Assembly: GCA_023405135.1 (NCBI GenBank)
Contig: JAEXYZ010000024.1
Span: forward strand, 1-64,000
Source: Bacillota bacterium
Lineage (GTDB): Bacteria > Bacillota > Bacilli > Bacillales_A > Planococcaceae
Length of the DNA stretch: 64,000 nucleotides
Direction of reading: 5' to 3'
Every line of letters starts with the position of its first letter. Within the stretch, counting starts at the first letter, position 1. The notes under the pieces are model-generated. The model was not told the origin of the DNA. It searched no databases and was given only the letters and a program-made list of their open reading frames with translations. This document shows, one piece after another, positions 54,586 through 63,188 of this stretch. The position numbers and the translations under genes are program-made.

Positions 54586-55290
54586 ATGAAAGTAGAAGTT
54601 TGGTCAGATTATGTTTGTCCATTTTGTTATATAGGTAAACGTCAGCTTGAGAAAGCGATAAAAGAAACAGGGTATGAAGGGCAAGTAGAGGTTGAATTAA
54701 AAAGTTTCTTACTAGATCCTAATACTCCTTTAGATACAGAAGAATCCGTTTATACCTTGTTAGCGAAAAAATTTAATACATCAGAGACTGAAGCAAAAAA
54801 TATGACTCAAAGTGTTGCCGAACGTGCTAAAGAAGTAGGTCTTAAATATAACTTTGATATTATGAAAAGTGCCAATACAAATGCTGCACATCGATTAGCT
54901 AAATGGGCTGCTAAACAGGATAAAGGTTCAGAGTTCAGTGAAAGGTTGCTACAGGCTTATTTTACGGAAGGGGCAGCAATCGGTAAACATGATGTTCTGT
55001 TAGATTTAGCTGAAGAAGTGGGGCTTAATAGACAACAGGCACAAGATTTATTGAATAGCGAACAATTCGTAGCTGAGGTTGAACAAGACATTTTAGAGGC
55101 GCAAAATTTAGGTGTTCGTGGAGTACCATTTTTCGTTATAGATAATAAATATGGTATATCTGGTGCTCAGCCACAACCTTTATTTAATCAAACAATAGAA
55201 AAAGCAGCCAATGAAGCAGGACTAAAACCAAAGTTGAAAATGATTGGCGATAACGGTTCAGTATGTATTGATGATCAATGTGATTTATAG
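54586..55290 (+). CDS. DsbA/FrnE-family thiol oxidoreductase
   Basis: This 234-residue protein has the thioredoxin-fold DsbA layout without a signal peptide, so it is cytoplasmic. The active site is DYVCPFCYIGK (CPFC, about residue 12-15), the cis-Pro loop GVRGVPFFVI is near 175, and the inserted helical domain lies between. An extra pair of cysteines, CIDDQC, sits at the C-terminus and may form a second redox centre, as reported for FrnE of Deinococcus. It lies in a redox group with azoR and the Rieske protein. Confidence 0.92.
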   Translation: MKVEVWSDYVCPFCYIGKRQLEKAIKETGYEGQVEVELKSFLLDPNTPLDTEESVYTLLAKKFNTSETEAKNMTQSVAERAKEVGLKYNFDIMKSANTNAAHRLAKWAAKQDKGSEFSERLLQAYFTEGAAIGKHDVLLDLAEEVGLNRQQAQDLLNSEQFVAEVEQDILEAQNLGVRGVPFFVIDNKYGISGAQPQPLFNQTIEKAANEAGLKPKLKMIGDNGSVCIDDQCDL

Positions 55291-55416
55291 ACAGATGTTT
55301 AATTAATCAGACTAAAGTCTGAGGAAAGTTTTATTGAAATAACGTTCAACTTCCTTTATAATGAACGTTAATGTCTTGAATTCAAGAATTATAATAATAA
55401 GGGAGTAGTAAACAAT

Positions 55417-56055
55417 ATGACAAACGTATTAGTAGTAAAAGCAAATAACCGCCCAGACGGTATTTCAACTAAAATGTATGAAACTTTCGTAGAGGAAGCA
55501 AAAAAAGTAGAAGGTTTAAACCTTACTACATTTGATGTATATGCAGAAGATATGCCTTATTTCGGTCAAGATCTTTTCAACGCATTTGGAAAAGTTCAAA
55601 ATGGTGAGGAATTAACAGAATTAGAAGCACGTTTATTAGCTGCAAAACAAAAAGCAATGGATGCATTAACTGCTGCTGACGTTGTAGTATTTGCATTCCC
55701 ACTATGGAATTTAACAATTCCTGCAGTTCTACAAACTTTTGTTGATTATGTATACTCAGTAGGCTTTATGTTTAAATACAATGCAGAAGGTCAAATGGAA
55801 CAATTAATGACTGATAAAAAATATGTTGTATTAAATGCACGTGGAGGATACTATTCATCACCAGAAGCACAACCAATGGAAATGTCAGTAAACTACATTA
55901 AAAATGTATTTAGCGGTATAGCTGGTATGGAACTTCTAGAAGAAGTAATTATTGAAGGTCATAACGCTGATCAACATAAAGCAGAAGAGATTATTTCTGA
56001 AGGTTTAGAACGCGTTAAAGCTGCAGCTAAAAAATTAGCAACAGTAAATGCTTAA
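55417..56055 (+). CDS. azoR: FMN-dependent NADH azoreductase
   Basis: AzoR reduces azo compounds and quinones by two-electron transfer from NADH, protecting against thiol-reactive quinones. The 212 residues match family length. The flavodoxin-like fold shows VFAFPLWNLTIPAVLQTFVDYV (in part, PLWNLTIPAVLQTFVD, about 93), and LNARGGYYSS (about 142) contacts FMN. The gene is 126 bases downstream of the FrnE-like gene, with its own AAGGGAG site and no terminator between. Confidence 0.95.
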   Translation: MTNVLVVKANNRPDGISTKMYETFVEEAKKVEGLNLTTFDVYAEDMPYFGQDLFNAFGKVQNGEELTELEARLLAAKQKAMDALTAADVVVFAFPLWNLTIPAVLQTFVDYVYSVGFMFKYNAEGQMEQLMTDKKYVVLNARGGYYSSPEAQPMEMSVNYIKNVFSGIAGMELLEEVIIEGHNADQHKAEEIISEGLERVKAAAKKLATVNA

Positions 56056-56061
56056 TTAATT

Positions 56062-56102
56062 AAAACACCCCGACATAGCAATCATTATGTTGGGGTTGTT
56101 TT
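56062..56102. terminator. Terminator between azoR and DUF2500 gene
   Basis: AAAACACCCCGACATA and TATGTTGGGGTTGTTTT form a long stem that can serve both convergent genes. Confidence 0.88.
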
Positions 56103-56105
56103 AAT

Positions 56106-56453
56106 TTATGAACGGTTACGATCAAAACTTATAAATCGTGTTCCTTGGAAAGTGAGGAGTCCTAAATCGCCTTCCGCTAGCAAACCATATTCTGTTCCGG
56201 ATAGTTGAAGTTCCATCCGGTCACCGCTTTGAACCTCAAATGTTGAGTAATACCAAGTGTGGGAATGCTCTCCTCGTACCTCCGTTCGTTTTGTAATTAT
56301 TTGGGCAGGTACTGTTAAAACAGGTGCTGCATTATTCTTCACATTGTTTTTAATACCCGATATGATTCTCCAAAATATAGTCCCAAATACAATAATAGCG
56401 ATTACTGCTATAAATAATGGTGCTATGCTAAACACAATATCCCCAAAAAACAT
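56106..56453 (-). CDS. DUF2500 membrane protein
   Basis: The 115-residue protein has one N-terminal membrane helix (about 8-30) and a beta-rich cytoplasmic or outer domain, with VPAQIITKRTEVRGEH and TWYYSTFEVQSGDRMEL typical of DUF2500. The function of this family is unknown. It stands alone, convergent with azoR and divergent from murB. Confidence 0.88.
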   Translation of the reverse strand: MFFGDIVFSIAPLFIAVIAIIVFGTIFWRIISGIKNNVKNNAAPVLTVPAQIITKRTEVRGEHSHTWYYSTFEVQSGDRMELQLSGTEYGLLAEGDLGLLTFQGTRFISFDRNRS

Positions 56454-56764
56454 GCTGTTTCCCCCTAGTATGTTGACGTAATTGTCGAAATGAATAAAAT
56501 CGTAGGTTAATTCATAAAATCATTGAAGCAATAAAATTGGAAATATGTAACTATAATTGTACCGTTATAAAACAGCTTTCGACAATAGCAACAATTATAA
56601 ATTCTCCCTTCAAATACGGTTACTTCTAGATTAAAGTTTCAAATAATTTACAAAGTCATGAATCACGCTGATGATTTTTTTGTAAAAAATGGAAATCTTT
56701 GTAGAAGTAATTGGAAAAGTCGAAAATAGACATAGGATTAGTTTAATTTAACGTTATGTATTAC
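56454..56764. other. AT-rich region upstream of murB
   Basis: The divergent spacer between the DUF2500 gene and murB. No gene, repeat or riboswitch core recognised beyond the murB promoter candidate. Confidence 0.4.
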
Positions 56765-56793
56765 TTGTCAAAAAGCTTTAGATTATCCATACT
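56765..56793 (+). promoter_or_regulatory. Candidate promoter of murB
   Basis: TTGTCA (56765-56770) and CATACT (56788-56793) are 17 bases apart, 38 bases before the ATG. The -10 match is only four of six. Confidence 0.4.
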
Positions 56794-56830
56794 AAGAAAG
56801 AGTATGAAGTAAGAAAGGAAATTTGCTTTT

Positions 56831-57751
56831 ATGACAATTAAGCAATGGGCACAAGATTTAGCCAACATCGTTAATCCAAATAATATTAAAATAAATGAAT
56901 CTTTAAAAACATATACAATGACAAAACTAGGCGGCAAAGCTGATGTGTTTGTCTTACCAGAAACAGAAGAAGAAGCAACAGCAATCGTAAAGTATGCATA
57001 TGATCACAATGTACCTATTTTGATGTTAGGGAATGGCTCTAATATGGTTGTTCGTGATGGTGGTGTTCGCGGAATCGTAATGTGTTTTCAAAGATTAGAC
57101 GAGATTCGTATAGATGGTACTCAAATCTATGCGCAAAGCGGAGCATTGATTAAAGATGTATCGAAGCTAGCGGCGGAAAACAGTTTAACAGGATTTGAAT
57201 TCGCTTGCGGAATACCAGGCTCTGTTGGTGGAGCGATGGCGATGAATGCTGGGGCATATGGTGGTGAAATTAAAGATATCATAATAGATTCTACGGTTTT
57301 AACAAAAGAAGGAGAAAGAATCGTATTATCGAAAGATGAGCTTGAATTAGCATATCGCCAAAGTATTATTGCAAAGAAAGGTTATTTTGTTCTTTCTTCT
57401 AGGTTTGAACTTGCAAAAGGAAATCAACAAGAGATTGATGAGAAAATTGCTGATTTAACATTTAAACGTGAATCAAAACAACCTTTAGAATATCCTTCAG
57501 CAGGCAGTGTATTTAAACGTCCACCAGGATACTTTGCAGGGAAGCTTATTCAAGATAGTGGACTGCAAGGAAAAGGTGTAGGTGGCGCAGAAGTGTCAAC
57601 GAAACATGCAGGTTTTATTATTAATAAAGGAAATGCAACTGCAACAGACTACATTGAAACGATTAATATGGTACAACGTGTTGTTAAAGAAAAATTTGAT
57701 GTAGATTTAGAGCTTGAAGTGAAAATTGTTGGGGAAGATTTAACAAAATAA
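56831..57751 (+). CDS. murB: UDP-N-acetylenolpyruvylglucosamine reductase
   Basis: MurB makes UDP-N-acetylmuramate with NADPH and FAD in the cytoplasm, the second committed step of peptidoglycan synthesis. The 306 residues fit type II MurB. FAD motifs GNGSNMVVRDGGVRG (about 75) and CGIPGSVGGAMAMNAGAYGGE (about 132) are present, the catalytic Ser is in YPSAGSVFKRP (about 228) and the Glu in LELEVKIVGE at the C-terminus. It stands alone here, away from the dcw cluster. Confidence 0.96.
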   Translation: MTIKQWAQDLANIVNPNNIKINESLKTYTMTKLGGKADVFVLPETEEEATAIVKYAYDHNVPILMLGNGSNMVVRDGGVRGIVMCFQRLDEIRIDGTQIYAQSGALIKDVSKLAAENSLTGFEFACGIPGSVGGAMAMNAGAYGGEIKDIIIDSTVLTKEGERIVLSKDELELAYRQSIIAKKGYFVLSSRFELAKGNQQEIDEKIADLTFKRESKQPLEYPSAGSVFKRPPGYFAGKLIQDSGLQGKGVGGAEVSTKHAGFIINKGNATATDYIETINMVQRVVKEKFDVDLELEVKIVGEDLTK

Positions 57752-57757
57752 AGTTTT

Positions 57758-57789
57758 AAAGCGCCTCTCTTCTATATGAAAGGCGCTTT
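57758..57789 (+). terminator. Hairpin after murB
   Basis: AAAGCGCCT and AGGCGCTTT form a perfect stem with a 14-base loop, but no long T run follows, so termination may be partial. Confidence 0.55.
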
Positions 57790-57811
57790 GTATACATAGA
57801 AAGGGTTTATT

Positions 57812-58588
57812 ATGAAATTTGTATCATGGAATGTAAACGGAATACGGGCGTGTGTGAATAAAGGGTTTATTGATTACTTTAATGAAGTAAATGCTGATTT
57901 TTTCTGTGTTCAAGAGACGAAATGCCAGCAAGGTCAGATTGAGTTACCTTTTGAAGGATATTATCAATATTGGAATTACGCAGAGAAAAAAGGCTATTCA
58001 GGCACTGCAATTTTCACAAAACATAAACCCTTATCTGTAAAATATGGGGTGGGAGAGAATGAAAGTGAAAAGGAAGGCCGTATTATTACGTTAGAATATA
58101 ATGATTTTTATTTAGTTAATGTTTATACACCGAATTCACAACGAGATTTAGCACGACTTCCTATACGATTAGAATGGGAAGAAAAATTAAAAGAGTATTT
58201 AAAACAGCTTGATGAACTGAAGCCTGTCATTTATTGCGGAGATTTAAATGTAGCCCATGAAGAAATCGACTTAAAAAATTTTAAATCAAATATTGGCAAT
58301 TCAGGTTTTACATATGAAGAGCGCGGGAAAATGACAGAGCTACTTCAATCAGGATTTACTGATTCCTTTCGATATCTCCATCCAGATAAAACAGATGCTT
58401 TTACATGGTGGTCATATATGAATAAAGTTCGAGAACGGAATATTGGGTGGAGAATTGATTACTTTATAGTTTCTAATCGACTAGTTGATTCTATTCAGTC
58501 AGCTGATATCCACTCGCAAGTTTTAGGTAGCGATCATTGTCCAATCGTATTAGAATTAAAAGATATGATAAAATTATCCAATGATTAA
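57812..58588 (+). CDS. exoA: Exodeoxyribonuclease III / AP endonuclease
   Basis: ExoA cuts DNA at abasic sites in base excision repair. The 258 residues match the Xth family. Metal and catalytic motifs include WNVNGIRA (Asn), QETKCQ (Glu34 type), YTPNSQRDLARLPIRLEWE (Tyr), GDLNVAHEEIDL (Asp-Asn) and GSDHCPI (Asp-His). It lies 60 bases after murB and 60 bases before the acylase gene. ATG has AGAAAGGG upstream. Confidence 0.95.
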   Translation: MKFVSWNVNGIRACVNKGFIDYFNEVNADFFCVQETKCQQGQIELPFEGYYQYWNYAEKKGYSGTAIFTKHKPLSVKYGVGENESEKEGRIITLEYNDFYLVNVYTPNSQRDLARLPIRLEWEEKLKEYLKQLDELKPVIYCGDLNVAHEEIDLKNFKSNIGNSGFTYEERGKMTELLQSGFTDSFRYLHPDKTDAFTWWSYMNKVRERNIGWRIDYFIVSNRLVDSIQSADIHSQVLGSDHCPIVLELKDMIKLSND

Positions 58589-58648
58589 AAAATTAAATGT
58601 ATTTGTAGGAAATTGAACTTTTTCCTTGATGGAAGGTGGAGCAGAAAA

Positions 58649-61069
58649 ATGTCTACTGAAGCGGTAAAGAAAAAAAGCAGAAAATTAGTAGATTTGCTTA
58701 TATGGATGGTAGGATTGGTTATTGTAGCAGGAGGACTGGTTGTTGTTGGCATCCATTTGTACGTTGCAAATTCCAAGCCAACAATAGAAGGTGAAGTAAT
58801 TGTTTCTATTTTAGATGATGATGTAATGGTGACTCGTGATGGCACAGGAGTACCACATATTGAGGCAAATTCAGATGCAGATTTATATCGAGCTCAAGGA
58901 TATGTACAAGCCCAAGATCGTCTGTTCCAAATGGATTTAGCACGTCGTCAGGCAAACGGTACATTAGCAGAAGTTGTAGGGGAATCAGCAGTTGAATCTG
59001 ATAAATTTTTCCGTACTTTTAGTTTAAGAAATGCAGCTGAAAAATCATGGGAAGGCTATAATGACAATTCAAAACAGATTTTACAATGGTATGCTGAAGG
59101 TGTTAACGCATTTATTAATGAAGTTAAAGGCACTAGTAAATTGTCATATGAGTTTAAGTTATTAGGATATGAACCTGAAGAATGGACACCAATTGATTCC
59201 TTAACAATTGGCAAATACATGGCCTATGATTTAGGAGGAAACTGGAGTTTACAAGCCTTCAACCATTGGGCATTACAAAACTTTACAGAGGAACAAGTAA
59301 AAGAGTTAATTATAAATTATCCAGAAGATGCAAAAACAATAATTGAAGCCAATTTAGACAATCCAGTGGAGGTAGCTGGAGCTTTTAATACAAACTTAAT
59401 ACCGAATGAATTCAACGGTAGCAATAACTGGGTAATTTCTGGTGAGAAAACAGAAAGTGGTAAACCATTACTTGCAAATGATCCACACTTAGGATTAAGT
59501 ACCCCTTCTATTTGGTATCAAATGCATTTACAATCACCAGAACAAAATGTTAGTGGAGTAATTTTTCCAGGAGTACCTGGCATTATATTAGGACATAATG
59601 AAAAAATTGCTTGGGGTGTAACGAATGTAGGGCCTGATGTTCAAGATTTATATATTGAAACACCGAACCCAGAAAACCCAACGCAATTTAAATATGAAGG
59701 CAAATGGGAGCAAGCTGAAGTTCGCAAAGAGCCAATAAAGGTTAAAGATGGCAAAACAATAGATTATGAAGTAGTTGTTACTCGTCACGGTCCTGTTATT
59801 TCAGATTTTGTATTTAAAGAGGAACAACCAACTGCTGTATTCTCAATGCAGTGGACAGCCCTTGAGTCTACACAAGAATTACAAGCAGTTATTAGTTATA
59901 ATAAAGCAAGCAATTGGGAAGAATTCGAAAAAGCATTAGAAGATTTTAAAGCACCAGCTCAAAACTTTATATTTGCTTCTACTGATGGAACGATTGCTTA
60001 CAAAGCAAATGGAAATATTCCGATTCGTAAAAAAGGTGATGGTCAATTCCCTGTACCTGGAGACTCTTCTGAATATGGCTGGGAAGGTTATATCCCTTAT
60101 GATGAGCTTACAACAGTTATAAACCCAGAGGAAGGCTATATTGCAACAGCGAATAACAAAATTATTGGTGATGAATATCCATATCATATTACAAACTATT
60201 GGGCGCCACCATATCGTTATGAACGCATTGTTGAAATGATAGAATCCGTTAAAATAGGTCAAATGAATGAAAAAGGCGAAGTAATTAAAGGTTTAACTGT
60301 GGGAGATATGCAAGGGATGCAATCAGATAAGAAAAACTTACAGGCTGAAGAGTTTTTACCATATATTTTGACAACAATTAAGAAAATGGATAGTGAAGGG
60401 AAATATAATGATGTTGTAAAACTTCTTGAAGAGTGGGAGTTGTTTGATAATAAAGATCAAGGAGCACCTTTAGTATTCAATTTGTTAATGACGGAAATTC
60501 AAAATTCACTGTTTAAGGATGCTATGCCTGAAGATGTTTACGAAATGATGCCTGGTAAGTTCCAAATTACAGATCAGTTATTACGGGATGCATATGCAGG
60601 ACAAGAAGGTGTTTGGGTATCACAAGCAGGCGGTGTAGATAAATTAGTATATAGTTCCTTTGAAACAACAATAGCAAATATCACTAAAAAATATGGAGCA
60701 AGCGTTTCAAAATGGAAATGGGGTAGCTATAACAAGTTAACTTTCGATCATCCATTATCAGGAGCTTCAGAATACTTAGCAACTTATTTAAATCCTAAAA
60801 AACAAGAGGTAGGCGGTTCCAAGGTGACAGTTCAAGCTGCATCAGAAGATGGTGAAGGAAATGTCAATCACGGTGCTTCTTGGAGATTTGTAGCCGATTT
60901 AAGTGACTTATCTAGTGCATATCATATGGTTGCTCCGGGTCAAAGCGGTCATGTGAAATCGAAGTGGTACGATAATCAAATTTCAAATTGGGTATACGGT
61001 CGATATCATAAAACGAACATCGATGGTAACCTTAATATGAAGTATGAGCTTCAATTAAAAGCTGAATAA
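58649..61069 (+). CDS. Penicillin acylase-family Ntn hydrolase
   Basis: I choose ATG 58649 after GGAAGGTGGAG; the frame is open from 58613. The 806-residue protein has a membrane helix (about 18-42) that may serve as an uncleaved anchor, then the alpha chain, a linker and a beta chain. The Ntn nucleophile is Ser258 in NGSNNWVISG, where autocleavage should occur, with the conserved LLANDPHL following. Relatives hydrolyse acyl-homoserine lactones, penicillins or other amides; the substrate cannot be read from sequence. A strong terminator follows. Confidence 0.93.
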   Translation: MSTEAVKKKSRKLVDLLIWMVGLVIVAGGLVVVGIHLYVANSKPTIEGEVIVSILDDDVMVTRDGTGVPHIEANSDADLYRAQGYVQAQDRLFQMDLARRQANGTLAEVVGESAVESDKFFRTFSLRNAAEKSWEGYNDNSKQILQWYAEGVNAFINEVKGTSKLSYEFKLLGYEPEEWTPIDSLTIGKYMAYDLGGNWSLQAFNHWALQNFTEEQVKELIINYPEDAKTIIEANLDNPVEVAGAFNTNLIPNEFNGSNNWVISGEKTESGKPLLANDPHLGLSTPSIWYQMHLQSPEQNVSGVIFPGVPGIILGHNEKIAWGVTNVGPDVQDLYIETPNPENPTQFKYEGKWEQAEVRKEPIKVKDGKTIDYEVVVTRHGPVISDFVFKEEQPTAVFSMQWTALESTQELQAVISYNKASNWEEFEKALEDFKAPAQNFIFASTDGTIAYKANGNIPIRKKGDGQFPVPGDSSEYGWEGYIPYDELTTVINPEEGYIATANNKIIGDEYPYHITNYWAPPYRYERIVEMIESVKIGQMNEKGEVIKGLTVGDMQGMQSDKKNLQAEEFLPYILTTIKKMDSEGKYNDVVKLLEEWELFDNKDQGAPLVFNLLMTEIQNSLFKDAMPEDVYEMMPGKFQITDQLLRDAYAGQEGVWVSQAGGVDKLVYSSFETTIANITKKYGASVSKWKWGSYNKLTFDHPLSGASEYLATYLNPKKQEVGGSKVTVQAASEDGEGNVNHGASWRFVADLSDLSSAYHMVAPGQSGHVKSKWYDNQISNWVYGRYHKTNIDGNLNMKYELQLKAE

Positions 61070-61080
61070 GAAGAAGTGAG

Positions 61081-61114
61081 GACAAACTCAATTTAAACAT
61101 TGAGTTTGTCTTTT
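61081..61114 (+). terminator. Terminator after acylase gene
   Basis: GACAAACTCAAT and ATTGAGTTTGTC form a perfect 12-base stem followed by TTTT. Confidence 0.9.
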
Positions 61115-61228
61115 AAATCTTATTAATGTTTCTGCTTTCATTACTATTAAAGTATATAGAATGATTCCACTGTAAAGGTTACGATTAGCAAGTAAAGAAT
61201 AATATTAAAATGGGTGGCGAAAGCATCT

Positions 61229-61508
61229 ATGTCAAAGGCTATATTAATAAATGTGACTGAAGAAATTGTATACGGTCTCGTAAAGTTTTTATTGCATAGT
61301 GCGGATTATCAAACTTTTTTGTCATTGTGATTTTTGTGAAATGGAAATTGCCGCTGACGTTTTAAACCAATTACCGACTTACTATGTGTCAACAATTGAG
61401 GCCATGGAACAAGCATTCAAAAAACTAAAAACACCCGAAAATATAGAAGTAATTAATAAACAAATTATTTCATCGATTCATGCAGTGGGAAAAAAGCCTA
61501 ATCATTAA
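61229..61508 (+). pseudogene. comFB: ComFB-family protein, frameshifted in a T run
   Basis: The ATG at 61229 opens MSKAILINVTEEIVYGLVKFL...DYQTF, the N-terminal half of ComFB, and the +1 frame continues with CHCDFCEMEIAADVLNQLPTYYV to the stop at 61508. The switch is within six T (61315-61320): five T would join both into a 92-residue protein of normal length. The CxCxxC cluster of the family is in the second part. ComFB of B. subtilis is in the late-competence locus, and relatives have been reported to bind cyclic dinucleotides. Here it stands alone without comFA or comFC. Confidence 0.86.
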
Positions 61509-61509
61509 A

Positions 61510-61546
61510 AATGTCCAACTTGTCTAATCTACTTGTTGGGCATTTT
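61510..61546 (+). terminator. Terminator after comFB
   Basis: ATGTCCAAC and GTTGGGCAT form the stem with a 15-base loop, then TTTTAATTT. Confidence 0.75.
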
Positions 61547-61721
61547 AATTTGAAATATATTATAAACTTTCTTAAGTTAGCTAAAACTTAATTGATAAAA
61601 AAATTTTTTCAAATTTCATGTAATAGACAATCTTAAAACGTTTAGATTATTGTTTTAAGTTACCTTTTCATAAAGGATGTAGTAAAATTAAAATGAGATT
61701 TAAAATGTGAGGAGACTTGTT

Positions 61722-62132
61722 ATGCCAACACCTAGTATGGAGGATCATATCGAGCAAATTTATTTGTTAATTGAAAATAAAGGATATGCGAGGGTGTCTG
61801 ACATAGCTGAAGCATTATCTGTTCTTCCTTCCTCAGTAACAAAAATGGTTCAAAAATTAGATAAAGACGGATATTTAGTATACGAAAAATATAGAGGGCT
61901 TACACTAACATCAAAAGGTGAGAAGCTTGGAAAACGTCTTGTGAAAAGACATGAGTTGTTAGAGCAATTTTTGCGCCTAATCGGTGTAGATGAAGGACGA
62001 ATTTACGAGGATGTTGAAGGAATTGAACACCACTTAAGCTGGAATTCAATTGACCGTATTGCAGATTTAGTACAATTATTAGAAGAAAACGAGCATTTAG
62101 TAAAAAAGCTTGAAGAAATGAAAGAACAATAA
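61722..62132 (+). CDS. mntR: Manganese-responsive transcription regulator MntR
   Basis: MntR represses manganese uptake genes when Mn2+ is sufficient. The 136-residue protein starts MPTPSMEDHIEQIY, with Asp8 and Glu11 ligands, contains a winged helix (RVSDIAEALSVLPSSVTKMVQKL, in part AEALSVLPSSVTKMV, about 25-50) and the ligands Glu99, Glu102 and His103 in DVEGIEHHLSW. The start at 61722 has GTGAGGAG seven bases upstream. An extra five codons upstream are open but lack a site. No mnt transporter is in the window. Confidence 0.95.
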   Translation: MPTPSMEDHIEQIYLLIENKGYARVSDIAEALSVLPSSVTKMVQKLDKDGYLVYEKYRGLTLTSKGEKLGKRLVKRHELLEQFLRLIGVDEGRIYEDVEGIEHHLSWNSIDRIADLVQLLEENEHLVKKLEEMKEQ

Positions 62133-62168
62133 TTATGAAAAATTAGGAAGTTGAAAGGAAAGACGAAA

Positions 62169-63023
62169 TTGAACGAATTAAAATCTGGTCAAGTTCATAA
62201 GTTAACGGTACTTGAAGAGCAAGGTTCGAAATGGATATTAACGAATGGTGTATTGGAAATTCCTCTAAATAGCTCCGAAGTACAACAACCTCTTAAAATT
62301 GGTGACCGTTTGAAAGTATTCCTTTATGCAGATCGCCGTGGAAATTTACAGGCAACAACTGCAATTCCGCAAATATTACAAGGTGAGTATGGATGGGCAA
62401 AGGTTATAAAGGTAACAAATGAGGGAGCCTTTGTTGATATTGGATCTACAAGAGAAGTATTGGTAAAAGAAGAGGATTTGCCACCTCTTAAAGAAGTGTG
62501 GCCACAAGTTGGTGATCATTTATATATGACACTACGCACTGACCGAAATGGTGATTTATTTGGTCGCTTAGTGACAGAAGAAAAGGTAAACGAACTTTAC
62601 GAAGGGGCATTTGAAGATTTGCATAATAAAAATTTAAAAGCGCGCCCTTATCGTTTATTGCCAGTAGGTTCTTTTTTACTTGGTACTGAAATTCCTTATC
62701 GAATTTTTGTACATAATACTGAAATGCAGCAAGAGCCTAGACTTGGACAAGAAGTAGAAGTTCGAGTTATTGCGGTGAAGGAAGATGGTTCATTAAACGG
62801 TTCATTACTTCCTCGTAAACATGAACGATTAGGCAAGGATGCTGAGCAAATTTTTTCTTATTTACAAAGTGTTGGTGGAAAAATGCCATTTGGTGATAAA
62901 TCTACACCTGAAGAAATTTCAGAAATGTTCCAAATGAGTAAAGGTGCATTTAAACGTGCACTTGGTACATTAATGCGTAATGGAAAAGTTAAGCAACAAG
63001 ATGGATGGACAGAAATTTTATAA
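62169..63023 (+). CDS. cvfB: S1-domain RNA-binding protein CvfB
   Basis: CvfB (YitL in B. subtilis) binds RNA; in Staphylococcus it affects virulence gene expression. I prefer TTG 62169, eight bases after AAAGGA, giving 284 residues. The protein has S1-like OB domains (about 1-60, 65-135 and 140-210), with GEYGWAKVIKVTNEGAFVDIG (in part WAKVIKVTNEGAFVDIG) as the classical S1 strand pair, and a C-terminal winged helix (about 225-280, STPEEISEMFQMSKGAFKRALGTL). It lies 37 bases after mntR and may share its transcript. A terminator follows. Confidence 0.92.
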   Translation: MNELKSGQVHKLTVLEEQGSKWILTNGVLEIPLNSSEVQQPLKIGDRLKVFLYADRRGNLQATTAIPQILQGEYGWAKVIKVTNEGAFVDIGSTREVLVKEEDLPPLKEVWPQVGDHLYMTLRTDRNGDLFGRLVTEEKVNELYEGAFEDLHNKNLKARPYRLLPVGSFLLGTEIPYRIFVHNTEMQQEPRLGQEVEVRVIAVKEDGSLNGSLLPRKHERLGKDAEQIFSYLQSVGGKMPFGDKSTPEEISEMFQMSKGAFKRALGTLMRNGKVKQQDGWTEIL

Positions 63024-63030
63024 CATTAAC

Positions 63031-63066
63031 CGCTGTGACTATTTTAATTTTGTCACAGCTTAATTT
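63031..63066 (+). terminator. Terminator after cvfB
   Basis: GCTGTGAC and GTCACAGC form a stem with a 12-base loop, followed by TTAATTTTTC. Confidence 0.8.
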
Positions 63067-63188
63067 TTCATAATACCTTTTAGTACACTATATTTACAAT
63101 TTATTTTGGAACCTTTTACTTTTTTCAACGTATTAATTGAAGTAACAAACCATAAAATATGAGGATTTGTTTGAAAGGGGAGATAATA

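Noticed and set aside
54586..56055. Polyketide-type FrnE function for the DsbA-family protein
   Set aside because: The family name comes from frenolicin synthesis, but no polyketide gene is nearby; a general thiol oxidoreductase role fits better.
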